From the NCBI RefSeq assembly GCF_004216915.1, contig NZ_SGXD01000002.1, positions 186,001-250,000 of the forward strand: a stretch of 64,000 nt of DNA, in the 5' to 3' direction. This DNA comes from Motilibacter rhizosphaerae (GTDB lineage: Bacteria; Actinomycetota; Actinomycetes; Motilibacterales; Motilibacteraceae). The first letter of the stretch is position 1. Each line of letters opens with the position of its first letter. Positions 36,513-45,908 of the stretch are shown in pieces. The notes below the pieces were generated by a model. The model saw only the letters and a program-made list of their open reading frames with translations. It made no database searches and was not told the origin of the DNA. The position numbers and the translations under genes were made by a program.

Positions 36513-36519
36513 GCCGACG

Positions 36520-37161
36520 GTGGCCGCGAGGGACTACGGGCAGTACGACGGCGTCACGCGGGCCCTGGAGCTCGTCGGGGAGCGCTGGGCGCTGCTGCTC
36601 GTGCGCGACCTGCTCGTCGGACCCCGCCGCTACGGCGACCTCGCCGCAGGCCTCCCCCGCATCCCGAGCAACATCCTCGCGGCGCGGCTCAAGGACCTGC
36701 AGGCGGCCGGCATCCTCCGCCGGGTCCCGCACTCGCGCGTCATCGTCTACGAGCTGACGGCGTACGGACGGGAGCTCGAGCCGGTCGTGCTGGGGCTCAG
36801 CGCCTGGGGCACCAAGGCGCTCGGCGACCCGCGCGAGGAGCAGGTGCTGACGCCCGACGCGCTGACCATCTGGCTGCGGACGGCCTTCCGGCCGGAGGTG
36901 GCCGCCGCGCTGCCCGCCACCGCGTACGCCGCGCACCTGGGCGGGGAGCCGCTGCTCATCCGCGTCGAGGGCCCCGCACTCGACGTCACCCGGGACGCCG
37001 GCGAGGCGGACCTGGCCTTCGCGACCGGCCCGGGCATCCACCTGCTGCTCAGCGGGAGGCTCGCGCCGCAGGACGCAATCGGCCGCGGGGTGGTGGAGGT
37101 GCTGCGCGGCCGTGGCACGCTGCTCGAGCGGTTCGCCCGGACCTTCGTCCTCGCCGCCTGA
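36520..37161 (+). CDS. HxlR-type winged-helix transcriptional regulator
   Basis: 213 aa. N-terminal HxlR domain: LELVGERWALLLVRDLLVGP, RYGDLAAGLPRIPSNILAAR, LKDLQAAGILRRV. The C-terminal 100 residues (LTPDALTIWLRTAF ... VEVLRGRGTLLERF) resemble an SCP2-like sterol or ligand-binding domain that often follows this helix-turn-helix in actinomycetes. GTG at 36520. Probably senses a hydrophobic ligand and regulates its own operon through the CACTTG-N7-CAAGTG repeat at 36023-36041. Confidence 0.88.
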   Translation: MAARDYGQYDGVTRALELVGERWALLLVRDLLVGPRRYGDLAAGLPRIPSNILAARLKDLQAAGILRRVPHSRVIVYELTAYGRELEPVVLGLSAWGTKALGDPREEQVLTPDALTIWLRTAFRPEVAAALPATAYAAHLGGEPLLIRVEGPALDVTRDAGEADLAFATGPGIHLLLSGRLAPQDAIGRGVVEVLRGRGTLLERFARTFVLAA

Positions 37162-37211
37162 CCGCCGAGCGGCGGCTCGGCTGTGCCTGGCCGGGCGGAG
37201 CGGACGGTCGG

Positions 37212-38504
37212 TCAGCTGGAGGCGGGGGTGTCCTGCACGCCGGTGGCGCTGTCGGCGAGCCAGGAGGCCCAGGTGCCGTTCCAGTCGGTCCAGCCGTTGC
37301 CCTTGTTGAGCGGGCGGGTCGAGTTGATGATCTTGACGACGTCGCCGATCTGGCTGTTGGCGAACAGGTGCTCACCGTTGGCCATGCTGAGGCCGACGCA
37401 GCCGTGGCTCACGTTGGCGCGGCCCTGCGAGCCGGTCGACCACGGAGCCGCGTGGACGAACTCCCCCGAGGTGCTGATGCGCATCGCCCAGTGCACCTCG
37501 AGCTTGTAGTACTCCGGGTCGCCGGGCTTGATGCCCACCGTGGCCGCGTCCATGATCTTGGTGGGGTACTTCTCCATGATCACGCGGATGCCGCCGCGGG
37601 TGCGGAAGTTCGGCTTGCCCGTGGTGATGGGGAACTTGGCCCAGACCTTGCCGTCGCGGCGCACCACCATCGTGTGGTTGGCGACGTCGGCGACGCTGAC
37701 CATCGAGGCGCCGATGGAGTAGGACACGGAGCGGTTGCTCTTCGGCGTGCCCCACACCCCGGGGTGCACCTCGACCCCCGCGAGGTGGGCGTCGAGGGTG
37801 ACCGTGCTGTGGGCCGGGAAGAACGCGCGGGTCCGGTAGTGCACCGTCGTGCTGCTCTGCCAGGACCAGGCGCCCACGAGGCGCTTGCTCCCGGACACGT
37901 GCAGCGCCTTCTCCACCGCCGCGCGCGCGCTCTTGTCGACCGGGGTGTTGAACGTGACGATGATCGGCATGCCGACGCCGCGGGTGGTGCCGTCGAGCGG
38001 GGCGATGCTCGTCTTGAGCACCTTCGTCGCGGCGACGGTGGTCCACGTCGCCGAGAGCGAGCGCGGCGCACCGCTCGGGTCCGCGGCGTAGGCCCGCACC
38101 GTGTACGTGGTGGCGGGCTCGAGGCCGTCAGTGGGCACCCAGGTCCGGCCGTCGGCGCCGATCGCACCCTCGACAGCAGCGCCGGAGGCGTCCTTCACGT
38201 CGACGCGGCTCAGCGTCCCGCCGGTGACGTCGACGGTGACCGGGGCGTCGAGGCGGACGTCCTGGGCGCCGGTCGCGGGGGCCAGCGCCACCCGCGCGGC
38301 GGACGGGCGGACCGGGGTCGCGCTCGGGCTCGGCGAGGGGGCTGCGGAGCTCGGGGGCGCGGCCGAGGCGGCCTCGGTCGCCTGGCACCCGGACAGCGCC
38401 GGCACCGCGGCACCCGCGAGCAGCAGGGCCCCCCACTGCAGGGCGAGCCGCCTCCGACGGGCCTCCACGCGCAGCCTTCCCCCCGACACGACCGTGCGCG
38501 ACAC
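37212..38504 (-). CDS. L,D-transpeptidase lipoprotein with Ig-like domains
   Basis: Forms 3-3 peptidoglycan cross-links outside the membrane. 430 aa: basic N-terminus, hydrophobic segment and lipobox LSGC, a Pro/Ser linker, two Ig-like domains (about residues 75-265), and the YkuD catalytic domain (MVVRRDGKVWAKFPITTG) with the active site SHGCVGLSMANG. It matches the LdtMt2/LppS architecture of mycobacteria. GTG at 38504 is chosen over upstream starts because GGAGGGG lies five bases before it. It is transcribed away from the HxlR gene and follows the cta operon on the same strand. Confidence 0.93.
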   Translation of the reverse strand: MSRTVVSGGRLRVEARRRRLALQWGALLLAGAAVPALSGCQATEAASAAPPSSAAPSPSPSATPVRPSAARVALAPATGAQDVRLDAPVTVDVTGGTLSRVDVKDASGAAVEGAIGADGRTWVPTDGLEPATTYTVRAYAADPSGAPRSLSATWTTVAATKVLKTSIAPLDGTTRGVGMPIIVTFNTPVDKSARAAVEKALHVSGSKRLVGAWSWQSSTTVHYRTRAFFPAHSTVTLDAHLAGVEVHPGVWGTPKSNRSVSYSIGASMVSVADVANHTMVVRRDGKVWAKFPITTGKPNFRTRGGIRVIMEKYPTKIMDAATVGIKPGDPEYYKLEVHWAMRISTSGEFVHAAPWSTGSQGRANVSHGCVGLSMANGEHLFANSQIGDVVKIINSTRPLNKGNGWTDWNGTWASWLADSATGVQDTPASS

Positions 38505-38662
38505 GAACCCCTCCAGACACCTACGCATGCGCGCGAACCAGCGCACTCCCCCAGTGTCCCTCATGGACGGCCCCGGCGCGAGCAACCCGGCCACTCCGGC
38601 GCGCGCGCCGGCACGGTCGGCACCGCGGTCTGCGCCGTGGCCGGTGCAGTGCGTGCGCACCG

Positions 38663-39058
38663 TCAGTGCGCGTGCTCCCCGCGGTAGTACTCGAAGACCA
38701 GCCCCAGGATCGAGAGCAGCAGGAAGGGCGCCACCACGGCGACGAGCCACCAGCCGACCGCGAGCCCGAGCGCGATGCCGCCGATCGAGCCGCCGAGGAA
38801 CAGCGGCCACCAGCTGCCCGGGCTGAAGAAGCCGAGCTCGCCGGCGTTCTCCTCGATCTCGGCGTCCTTGCGGTCCTCCGGGCGCATCCCCAGCCGGTGG
38901 CCGGTGAACAGCGTGTAGAAGCCCGTGAGGGCGGCCAGGCCGGCCGTGAACAGCAGCGCGCAGGTGCCCGCCGGCTCGTGCGTGATCAGCCCGTAGACGA
39001 TGCCGACGGCGAGGAAGAAGACGACGCCCGCGGAGAAGAGGAGACCCTCGACCTTCAT
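38663..39058 (-). CDS. ctaF: Cytochrome c oxidase subunit 4, actinobacterial type
   Basis: 131 aa with four hydrophobic segments in two pairs (FSAGVVFFLAVGIVYGLI and CALLFTAGLAALTGFYTLF; then LFLGGSIGGIALGLAVG and VAVVAPFLLLSILGLVF). A Gly/Phe-Ser-Pro-Gly-Ser-Trp-Trp-Pro block precedes the second pair, as is typical. It has no cofactor and stabilises the aa3 oxidase. ATG at 39058 overlaps the ctaD stop by one base (ATGA). Confidence 0.93.
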   Translation of the reverse strand: MKVEGLLFSAGVVFFLAVGIVYGLITHEPAGTCALLFTAGLAALTGFYTLFTGHRLGMRPEDRKDAEIEENAGELGFFSPGSWWPLFLGGSIGGIALGLAVGWWLVAVVAPFLLLSILGLVFEYYRGEHAH

Positions 39059-40776
39059 CAGCGTGCCTCCAGGTCGGGCTCGCCGGCGATCTGGTCGAGC
39101 AGGTTCTTGCGCGGGGTCGGGGTGTCGACGAACGGCACCTCGGGGTGGTGCAGGTCGAAGGCCGGCCGCTCCGAGCGGATGCGGGGCAGCTCGACGAAGT
39201 TGTGCCGCGGCGGCGGGCAGGAGGTCGCCCACTCGAGGCTGGCGCCGTAGCCCCACGGGTCGTCGACGGTCACGCGCGGGGCGTACTTCGCCGTTTTCCA
39301 GACGTTGTAGAGGAACGGCAGCATCGACCCGCCGAGGATGAACGCCCCGATCGAGGAGATCGTGTTGAGCGTCGTGAACCCGTCGGCCGCGAGGTAGTCG
39401 GCGTAGCGCCGGGGCATGCCCTCCGCGCCGAGCCAGTGCTGCACGAGGAACGTCGTGTGGAAGCCGATGAACAGCAGCCAGAAGTGCAGCTTGCCGAGGC
39501 GCTCGTCGAGCATCTTCCCGGTGAACTTCGGCCACCAGAAGTAGAAGCCGGAGAACATCGCGAACACGACGGTGCCGAACACGACGTAGTGGAAGTGCGC
39601 GACGACGAAGTAGGAGTCGTTGACGTGGAAGTCCAGCGGGGGCGAGGCCAGGATGATGCCGGTCAGACCACCGAAGAGGAACGTCACGAGGAACCCGATC
39701 GCCCAGAGCATGGGCGTCTCGAACGTGATGGACCCGCGCCACATCGTGCCGACCCAGTTGAAGAACTTCACCCCGGTGGGGACGGCGATGAGCATCGTCA
39801 TGAAGGCGAAGAACGGGAGGTTGACCGCGCCGGTGGGGTACATGTGGTGCGCCCACACCGCGACCGAGAGGCCCGCGATGGAGATCGTCGCGAAGACCAT
39901 GCCCTTGTAGCCGAAGACCGGCTTGCGGCTGAACACCGGGATGACCTCGGTGATGATGCCGAAGAACGGCAGCGCGATGATGTAGACCTCGGGGTGCCCG
40001 AAGAACCAGAACAGGTGCTGCCAGAGGATGGCGCCGCCGTTGGCCGGGTCGAAGACGTGGGTGCCGAGCTTGCGGTCGCTGTAGAGCACGACGAGCGCGG
40101 CGGCCAGCACCGGGAAGGCCATGAGCACGAGCACGCTCGTGAGCAGGATGTTCCAGGTGAAGATCGGCATGCGGAACATCGTCATGCCGGGCGCGCGCAT
40201 GCAGAAGATCGTCGTGACGAAGTTGACGCCCGCGAGGATCGTCCCGAGGCCCGAGATGATGAGGCCGGCGACCGCCAGGTTGGTGCCGATGTTCGGCGAG
40301 AACGCCGACAGCGACAGCGGGGTGTACATGTACCAGCCGACGTCGGCGGCGCCCTCGGGGGTGAGGAAGCCCGAGCAGGCGATGAGCCCGCCGAAGAGGA
40401 ACAGGTAGAAGCCGAACATGTTGAGCCGCGGGAATGCGACGTCAGCGGTGCCGATCTGCAGCGGCATGATGATGTTGCCGAAGCCGACGAACACCGGCGT
40501 CGCGAAGAACAGCAGCATGATCAGGCCGTGCATCGTGAAGAGCTGGTTGTACTGCTCCTCGCTGAAGAACTGCAGGCCCGGTCGCGCGAGCTCCGCGCGG
40601 ATCCCGAGGGCGAGCAGGCCGCCGAACAGGAAGAACCCGAACGCGGTGATGAGGTACATGTAGCCGATGACCTTGTGGTCGGTCGACGTGGCCCACCGGA
40701 CCAGGACGTTGCCCTTGGGCTTCCCGGCGGGGACCAGGCTCGTGTCGAGCGCGTTGGGGTTGTCGTAGGCGGTCAT
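39058..40776 (-). CDS. ctaD: Cytochrome c oxidase subunit I
   Basis: Catalytic heme-copper subunit of the aa3 oxidase; 572 aa, twelve helices. CuB and the His-Tyr cross-link lie in [14 protein letters not shown], then AHHMYPTG. The heme-binding pair is in [12 protein letters not shown]. The K and D channel residues are in the expected segments. ATG at 40776 overlaps the ctaC stop (ATGA); ctaC, ctaD and ctaF are thus translationally coupled. Confidence 0.97.
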   Translation of the reverse strand: MTAYDNPNALDTSLVPAGKPKGNVLVRWATSTDHKVIGYMYLITAFGFFLFGGLLALGIRAELARPGLQFFSEEQYNQLFTMHGLIMLLFFATPVFVGFGNIIMPLQIGTADVAFPRLNMFGFYLFLFGGLIACSGFLTPEGAADVGWYMYTPLSLSAFSPNIGTNLAVAGLIISGLGTILAGVNFVTTIFCMRAPGMTMFRMPIFTWNILLTSVLVLMAFPVLAAALVVLYSDRKLGTHVFDPANGGAILWQHLFWFFGHPEVYIIALPFFGIITEVIPVFSRKPVFGYKGMVFATISIAGLSVAVWAHHMYPTGAVNLPFFAFMTMLIAVPTGVKFFNWVGTMWRGSITFETPMLWAIGFLVTFLFGGLTGIILASPPLDFHVNDSYFVVAHFHYVVFGTVVFAMFSGFYFWWPKFTGKMLDERLGKLHFWLLFIGFHTTFLVQHWLGAEGMPRRYADYLAADGFTTLNTISSIGAFILGGSMLPFLYNVWKTAKYAPRVTVDDPWGYGASLEWATSCPPPRHNFVELPRIRSERPAFDLHHPEVPFVDTPTPRKNLLDQIAGEPDLEAR

Positions 40777-41642
40777 CCTGCGCGCTTCTCGCTCTCCGGT
40801 TGGATGTCCTTGCCGGTCCGGCGACGGCCGTCCGCGGCGTACTCACCGGTCTGCCCGGCGGCGCGCAGCCGCTGGAGCTCGGCCTGGTAGTCCTGCGGGG
40901 AGACGACCTTGACGTTGAACAGCATGCGGGAGTGGTAGGTCCCGCACAGCTCGGCGCACTTGCCGGGGAAGGTGCCGATCTTGGTGGGCGTGAGCTCGAA
41001 GCGGTTCTGCAGGCCCGGGACCACGTCGCGCTTGAAGAGGAACGGCGGCACCCAGAACGAGTGGATGACGTCGCGGGACAGGACCGTGAACTCGACCTTC
41101 TGGCCGACCGGGAGGTAGAGCGTCGGGATGTACGCCGGGGTGCCCGTCTCGTGGACCGTGGTGGCGGTCGACGCGGGGTTCTTCGGGTCACCGACGTAGT
41201 TGAAGTCCCAGCTCCACTGCTTGCCCACCACGGTGATGTGGACCTGCGCGTCGCCCTTGAGGTCGTCGACCTTGTCCTGGTCCTGCGCGGTGAAGAAGAA
41301 GTAGACCATGATCATGACGATCGGGAGCGTGGTGTAGAGCACCTCGACCGGCAGGTTGTAGCGCACCTGCGGCGGGAGGCCCGTGTCCGTCGAGCGGCGG
41401 CGGTAGATGATCGCCGCGGCGAAGATGAGGGCCCAGACGATGGCGCCGACGAGCAGGGCCGCGACCCAGGCGCCCTCCCACAGGCGGGCGACCGTCTTGG
41501 CGTGGTCGGTGGCCGGGGCCGGGAGGCCGGCGCGCTCCCACTGGTCCTTGGTCTGCGTCGAGCATCCGGCGAGGAGCGCGACTGCCGGCACCAGCAGCAG
41601 CCGACGCGCCGCCCGCGGGGCTCGGAAAGCGTTCGGACGCAC
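40773..41642 (-). CDS. ctaC: Cytochrome c oxidase subunit II
   Basis: CuA subunit. 289 aa: lipobox ALLAGC, two helices ([18 protein letters not shown] and [17 protein letters not shown]), then the cupredoxin domain with [13 protein letters not shown] and the CuA site [17 protein letters not shown] at 41642 is selected because GGGAGAAGGG lies upstream and it leaves a normal lipoprotein signal sequence. Divergent from the cysteine desulfurase gene. Confidence 0.96.
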   Translation of the reverse strand: MRPNAFRAPRAARRLLLVPAVALLAGCSTQTKDQWERAGLPAPATDHAKTVARLWEGAWVAALLVGAIVWALIFAAAIIYRRRSTDTGLPPQVRYNLPVEVLYTTLPIVMIMVYFFFTAQDQDKVDDLKGDAQVHITVVGKQWSWDFNYVGDPKNPASTATTVHETGTPAYIPTLYLPVGQKVEFTVLSRDVIHSFWVPPFLFKRDVVPGLQNRFELTPTKIGTFPGKCAELCGTYHSRMLFNVKVVSPQDYQAELQRLRAAGQTGEYAADGRRRTGKDIQPESEKRAG

Positions 41643-41759
41643 GCGCAACCCTTCTCCCTGCACGAACCACGGAACCCGGGCGTGGAACACCCGCGCACGC
41701 ACAGTACCGCCTTGCCCCGGGAGACCGCCTCCGCGGGGCGCGCGGCATGCTGGAGCGTG

Positions 41760-42911
41760 ATGGAAACGACATCGCGGGCCTACCTCGACGCGGGGGCGGC
41801 CGAGCTGCTCGCGCCGGTCGCCCGCGAGGCGCTGCTGGCCGCGCTCGACGACGGCTGGGCGGACCCGCGCCGGCTGTACGCCGAGGGCCGGCGCGCCGCG
41901 CTCCTCCTCGACACCGCCCGCGCGTCGGTCGCCGCCGCGCTCGGGGCCCACCCCGACGAGGTCTCCTTCACCGGCTCGGGGACGCTCGCCGCGCACGCCG
42001 CCGTCCTCGGCGCCCTGGAGGGCCCGCCCGGCACGAGCCGTCCCGCCGGCACCGCCGTGGTCTCCGCCGTCGAGCACGCGGCCGTCCTCGCCGCCGCCGC
42101 CCGCGGGGCGCGGGAGGTGGTGGAGGTGCCGGTCGACGCGCTCGGGCGGGTCGACCCCGCCGCGTACGCCGCGGCCCTCGCCCTCCCCGGCGTGCGCGTC
42201 GCCGCCCTGCAGTCGGCGAACCACGAGGTCGGGACCCGCCAGCCGGTCGCCGCGGTCGCGGCGCTCTGCCGGGAGCGGGGGGTGCCGCTCGTCGTCGACG
42301 CCTGCCCGTCGGTCGGCCGCGAGCCGGTGCCGGACTGGGACGTGCTCGTGGGCAGCGCGCACAAGTGGGGCGGGCCGCCGGGCGTCGGGGTCCTGGCGGT
42401 GCGGCGCGCCGTCCGCTGGCGGCCTGCCGGTCCCGACGACGAGGCGGAGGGCGGGCGGGCGCCGGGCGCCGTGCCGCTCCCCTCCGTGCTGGCCGCCGCG
42501 CTCGCCCTCGAGGCCGCCACCGCCAGCGCCGCCGAGGACGACGTGCGGCTGCGGGCCCTGGTCGCCCTCGTCCGCGAGCGCGTGGCGCGCGACGTGCCGG
42601 ACTGCGAGGTCGTCGGCGACCCCGACGACCGGCTCCCCCACCTCGTGACGTTCTCCTGCCTCTACGTCGACGGCGAGGCCCTCGTCACCGAGCTCGACCG
42701 GCGCGGCTTCGCCGTCGGCTCCGGCTCCGCCTGCGCCTCGAGCGCGCAGCGGCCGAGCTCCGTGCTCGCCGCGATGGGCGTGCTCACCCACGGCAACGTG
42801 CGCGTCGGCCTGCCGCGGACGGTCCGCCGCGAGGACGTCGAGCGCTTCCTCGTCGAGCTGCCGCTGGCGGTGCGCGAGGTGCGCGAGCGGCTGGGGGTCA
42901 CGGCGCTGTGA
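41760..42911 (+). CDS. Cysteine desulfurase family protein
   Basis: PLP enzyme that takes sulfur from cysteine as a protein persulfide. 383 aa, class V aminotransferase fold. PLP lysine K202 in GSAHKWGGPPG; sulfur-carrying Cys325 in GSGSACASSAQRPSSVL; and SANHEVGTRQPV. It starts at ATG 41760 with GGAG four bases upstream. The short active-site loop resembles group I (IscS/NifS). It overlaps tusA by four bases, so both are made together, which points to delivery of sulfur to a TusA relay and not to general Fe-S assembly. Confidence 0.9.
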   Translation: METTSRAYLDAGAAELLAPVAREALLAALDDGWADPRRLYAEGRRAALLLDTARASVAAALGAHPDEVSFTGSGTLAAHAAVLGALEGPPGTSRPAGTAVVSAVEHAAVLAAAARGAREVVEVPVDALGRVDPAAYAAALALPGVRVAALQSANHEVGTRQPVAAVAALCRERGVPLVVDACPSVGREPVPDWDVLVGSAHKWGGPPGVGVLAVRRAVRWRPAGPDDEAEGGRAPGAVPLPSVLAAALALEAATASAAEDDVRLRALVALVRERVARDVPDCEVVGDPDDRLPHLVTFSCLYVDGEALVTELDRRGFAVGSGSACASSAQRPSSVLAAMGVLTHGNVRVGLPRTVRREDVERFLVELPLAVREVRERLGVTAL

Positions 42912-43141
42912 CCACGCCGACCCTCGAGGTCGACTCCCGCGGCCGGCGCTGCCCGCTGCCCGTCATCGACCTGGCCCGGGCGGTGCCCACCGTCGCGGTC
43001 GGCGCGCTCGTCGCGGTGGTCGCCGACGACGAGGCGGCGGCGGTCGACGTCCCCGCGTGGTGCCGCATGCGCGGCCAGGAGTACGCCGGGGCGGAGCCGC
43101 GGGAGGGCGGCACCGCGTACCTCGTCCGCCGGGTGCACTAG
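42908..43141 (+). CDS. TusA-family sulfur carrier
   Basis: 77 aa. The N-terminal DSRGRRCPLPVIDLARAV carries the CPxP motif with the sulfur-accepting Cys15. The rest gives the two-layer fold (VVADDEAAAVDVPAWCRMRG). Receives persulfide from the upstream cysteine desulfurase (overlap GTGA). In Streptomyces, from memory, the two are fused in one polypeptide, which supports a direct functional link. Downstream acceptor (tRNA thiolation or molybdenum cofactor) is not shown here. It converges on aat with a six-base gap. Confidence 0.88.
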   Translation: MTTPTLEVDSRGRRCPLPVIDLARAVPTVAVGALVAVVADDEAAAVDVPAWCRMRGQEYAGAEPREGGTAYLVRRVH

Positions 43142-43147
43142 CGCTGC

Positions 43148-43828
43148 TCAGCGCCGCCCGTCGTCGAACGCGGCGGGCAGGGGCGAGGCGAGCGCGACCC
43201 GCAGGCGGCGGAGGTACTCCCGCCGGCGCACGGCGACCGCGCCGAGCGTCGCGAGGTGGTCCGTGCGCCACTGCACGTCGAGCAGCCTCGGGGCCCCGTC
43301 CTCGCGGAGCAGCCCGACGAGGTGGACGAGCGCGACCTTCGAGGCGTCGGTCGCGCGGGAGAACATCGACTCCCCGGCGAACAGCCCACCGACGGCCACG
43401 CCGTAGAGGCCGCCGACGAGCTCGTCGCCCTCCCAGGTCTCCACCGAGTGGGCCCAGCCGAGCTCGTGCAGCCGGGCGTACGCTGCGCTGAAGGACTCCT
43501 CGATCCACCGCCCCTCGCGCCCCGGGTCGGCGCAGCCGGCCACCACCGCGTCGAACGCCGCGTCGACGGTGACGGTGTAGCGCCGCACCGAGCGGCGCAG
43601 CGACCGGCTGACCAGCAGCCCGTCCAGCGGCAGCACGCCGCGCGGGTCGGGCGACCACCAGGCGAGCGGGCCGGCCGTCCCGTCGAGGCGCATCGGGAAG
43701 AGCCCCTGCCGGTACGCCGCGAGCAGCGTCCCGGGCTCGAGGTCCGCGCCGAGCCCGACGACGTCGCCCGCGACGGTGCGCTCGGGCGGGGGCAGCTGCC
43801 AGGGGGTGGGCGGCGGTTCGACGGGCAC
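43148..43828 (-). CDS. aat: Leucyl/phenylalanyl-tRNA-protein transferase
   Basis: Adds Leu or Phe to proteins with N-terminal Lys/Arg, marking them for ClpP. 226 aa. Family motifs: GLGADLEPGTLLAAYRQGLF, WWSPDPRGVLPLD, GRWIEESFSAAYARLHELGW, and GGLYGVAVGGLFAGESMFSR. It lies ten bases downstream of adoK on the same strand. It is not present in mycobacteria as I recall, so this is a local difference from the syntenic block. Confidence 0.95.
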   Translation of the reverse strand: MPVEPPPTPWQLPPPERTVAGDVVGLGADLEPGTLLAAYRQGLFPMRLDGTAGPLAWWSPDPRGVLPLDGLLVSRSLRRSVRRYTVTVDAAFDAVVAGCADPGREGRWIEESFSAAYARLHELGWAHSVETWEGDELVGGLYGVAVGGLFAGESMFSRATDASKVALVHLVGLLREDGAPRLLDVQWRTDHLATLGAVAVRRREYLRRLRVALASPLPAAFDDGRR

Positions 43829-43838
43829 GGGCGGTCCG

Positions 43839-44816
43839 TCAGCGCAGGTGCGCGCCGATCTCCTCGGCGCTCTCCGGGCCGAAGGCGTCGCGCAGCCGGG
43901 CGACGCACCGCTCGCGGTCGAGCTGGTACTCCTGGGTGCCGGTGGTCTCGAGCACGTGCGCGGCGACCAGGCCGCCGAGCTGGCAGGCCCGCTCGACCGA
44001 CAGGCCCCAGCTCGTCGCGGCGAGGTAGCCCGAGCGGAACGCGTCGCCCACGCCCGTGGGCTCGACGCGCGTCTCGACGGGGACGGCGGCGACGCGCAGG
44101 GAGGGCTGGCCCGCGCGCTCGACCAGGACGCCCTCGGGGCCGAGGGTCGTCACCCGGGTGTCGACCCGGGTGAGGATGTCGTCGGCGGACCAGCCGGTCT
44201 TCTGCTCGATGAGCGCGGCCTCGTACTCGTTGGTGAAGAGGTACTGGGCACCGGTCACGAGGGAGCGCACCTCGTCGCGGTGCAGGCGCGCCAGCTGCTG
44301 CGAGGGGTCGGCCGCGAAGGGATAGCCCTGCTCCCGGCAGACGGCCGTGTGCTCGAGCATGGCGGTCGGGTCGTGCGGCGCGATGAGCACGAGGTCGAGA
44401 CCCCCGAGGGCGGCGGCGATCGCGGTCAGGTCCGCGGAGCGCGCCTCGGGCATGGCCCCGGCGTAGAACGACGCGATCTGGTTGTGGTCGTCGTCGGTGG
44501 TGCAGACGAAGCGGGCGGTCGCCTTGGTCGCGGAGACCTGGACGAAGCGGCAGTCGACGCCGTGCTGCTCGAGCCACGGCTGGTAGTCCGCGGCGAAGTC
44601 GGTCCCCACACCGCCGACCAGCGCCGCGCGCACCCCGAGCTGGCCGAGCCCGAAGGCGATGTTGGCCGCGATGCCGCCGCGTCGGATCTCGAGCTCGTCG
44701 ACCAGGAACGACAGGGAGACCTTGTCGAGCTTCCCCGAGACGAACGAGTCGGTGAACCGACCGGGGAAGTGCATGAGGTGGTCGGTGGCGATGGAGCCGG
44801 TGACGGCGATGCGCAC
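43839..44816 (-). CDS. adoK: Adenosine kinase, PfkB family
   Basis: Phosphorylates adenosine to AMP in purine salvage. 325 aa, beginning MRIAVTGSIATDHLMHFPGR and containing RRGGIAANIAFGLGQLG, QIASFYAGAM, FAADPSQQLARL and the anion-hole/catalytic ETRVEPTGVGDAFRSGYL with the base Asp. These agree closely with mycobacterial AdoK (Rv2202c), unlike ordinary sugar kinases. ATG at 44816 is preceded by GAGGAG. It lies near ctaC and erpA as in mycobacteria. Confidence 0.93.
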   Translation of the reverse strand: MRIAVTGSIATDHLMHFPGRFTDSFVSGKLDKVSLSFLVDELEIRRGGIAANIAFGLGQLGVRAALVGGVGTDFAADYQPWLEQHGVDCRFVQVSATKATARFVCTTDDDHNQIASFYAGAMPEARSADLTAIAAALGGLDLVLIAPHDPTAMLEHTAVCREQGYPFAADPSQQLARLHRDEVRSLVTGAQYLFTNEYEAALIEQKTGWSADDILTRVDTRVTTLGPEGVLVERAGQPSLRVAAVPVETRVEPTGVGDAFRSGYLAATSWGLSVERACQLGGLVAAHVLETTGTQEYQLDRERCVARLRDAFGPESAEEIGAHLR

Positions 44817-44902
44817 GGGCGGGTGCTCCTCGGGGGGGTACGGAGCCGTCGGCGGCGCCGCGGCGGGCCCAGGCTAGCCGCCGGACCCCGCGCCTCCTGC
44901 GC

Positions 44903-45466
44903 TCAGCCCGCGACGGTGAGGTGCAGCACCGGGCTCGTCCCCGCGGCGCCGGCGCGCTTCGGCCCCGCGCCCGTGTCCACGAGCAGGTTGGCACCGCTCC
45001 CGACGACGAGGTCGTAGCGGCCCGCGCCGGGGAAGGTGCGCGTCGCGCCGCTCTTGAGCGTGCCCAGGGACAGGACCTTGCCGGACCGGCTGACCTTGAC
45101 CCAGGTCGCGCCGGTGGCCCGGAGCACGAGGCGGGGCGAGGCGGTCGCGGTCGCGCGCGGCGTGGCGCGCGGGGTGGAGGAGGTCGTCGGTCGCGCGCTG
45201 GGCGTCGGCGACGCCGGCGCGGGAGGCGGGACGGAGGCGGGCGCGCTCGACGCCGGCGCGGAGGCCGGAGCAGGCGCGCCGGAGTACGGGCCGTAGGACC
45301 AGGAGGCGCTGCCGCTGGGGGCGGCCGCCGCCCCGCCCGACCCGCTCCCCCGCGTCGCCCACCACACGCCGGCCAGCACGACGACCACCGCGAGGGCGGC
45401 TCCCGCAGCGGCGAACCCCGCGCGCCCCGACGATCCCCGTCGGGGACGCGCGTGCTTCCCGCTCAG
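44903..45466 (-). CDS. Single-pass membrane protein, RodZ-C-terminal-like domain, probable CTG start
   Basis: 187 aa if begun at CTG 45466, which has GAGGAGAGG directly upstream. The first GTG in frame (45388) would start in the middle of the membrane helix. Reading from CTG gives a basic N-terminus (SGKHARPRRGSSGR), one helix (AALAVVVVLAGVWWATRG), a long Ser/Pro/Ala linker (to about residue 115) and a beta-rich extracellular domain (LVLRATGATWVKVSRSGKVL ... GANLLVDTG) like the DUF4115 domain at the end of RodZ. There is no helix-turn-helix. Possibly a cell-shape or envelope protein; function inferred weakly. Confidence 0.75.
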   Translation of the reverse strand: MSGKHARPRRGSSGRAGFAAAGAALAVVVVLAGVWWATRGSGSGGAAAAPSGSASWSYGPYSGAPAPASAPASSAPASVPPPAPASPTPSARPTTSSTPRATPRATATASPRLVLRATGATWVKVSRSGKVLSLGTLKSGATRTFPGAGRYDLVVGSGANLLVDTGAGPKRAGAAGTSPVLHLTVAG

Positions 45467-45539
45467 TGCCTCTCCTCGCGGTGGGCGTCGACCTGCTCGC
45501 GACGCGGCCCGGGCGTGCCGGGCGCCAGTGGGACGAGGA

Positions 45540-45908
45540 CTAGTGGAACGAGTCCCCGCACGCGCACGAGCCGGACGCGTTGGGGTTGTCGATCGTGAAG
45601 CCCTGCTTCTCGATCGTATCGGTGAAGTCGATCACCGCGCCCTCGAGGTACGGCGCGCTCATCCGGTCGACGACGACGCCGAAGCCGCCGAAGTCCTTGA
45701 CCACGTCACCGTCGAGCGAGCGCTCGTCGAAGAAGAGCTGGTAGCGCAGGCCGGAGCAGCCACCGGGCTGCACGGCGACGCGCAGGGCCAGGTCGTCGCG
45801 GCCCTCCTGCTCGATCAGGGTGCGGACCTTGGAGGCCGCCGTGTCGGTGAGCACGATGCCGCCGGCTGCGCTCGTCTCGGTGGCCGTGGCGACGCTGGTG
45901 TCCGTCAT
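45540..45908 (-). CDS. erpA: Iron-sulfur cluster insertion protein, HesB/ErpA type
   Basis: A-type carrier that passes Fe-S clusters to apo-proteins. 122 aa: IVLTDTAASKVRTLIEQEGR, QPGGCSGLRYQLFFD with the first Cys, and the C-terminal SGSCACGDSF with the paired cysteines. ATG at 45908 has GGAG upstream. It lies between adoK and the divergent nadA, whose product carries a [4Fe-4S] cluster. The same gene is near adoK in M. tuberculosis. Confidence 0.95.
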   Translation of the reverse strand: MTDTSVATATETSAAGGIVLTDTAASKVRTLIEQEGRDDLALRVAVQPGGCSGLRYQLFFDERSLDGDVVKDFGGFGVVVDRMSAPYLEGAVIDFTDTIEKQGFTIDNPNASGSCACGDSFH

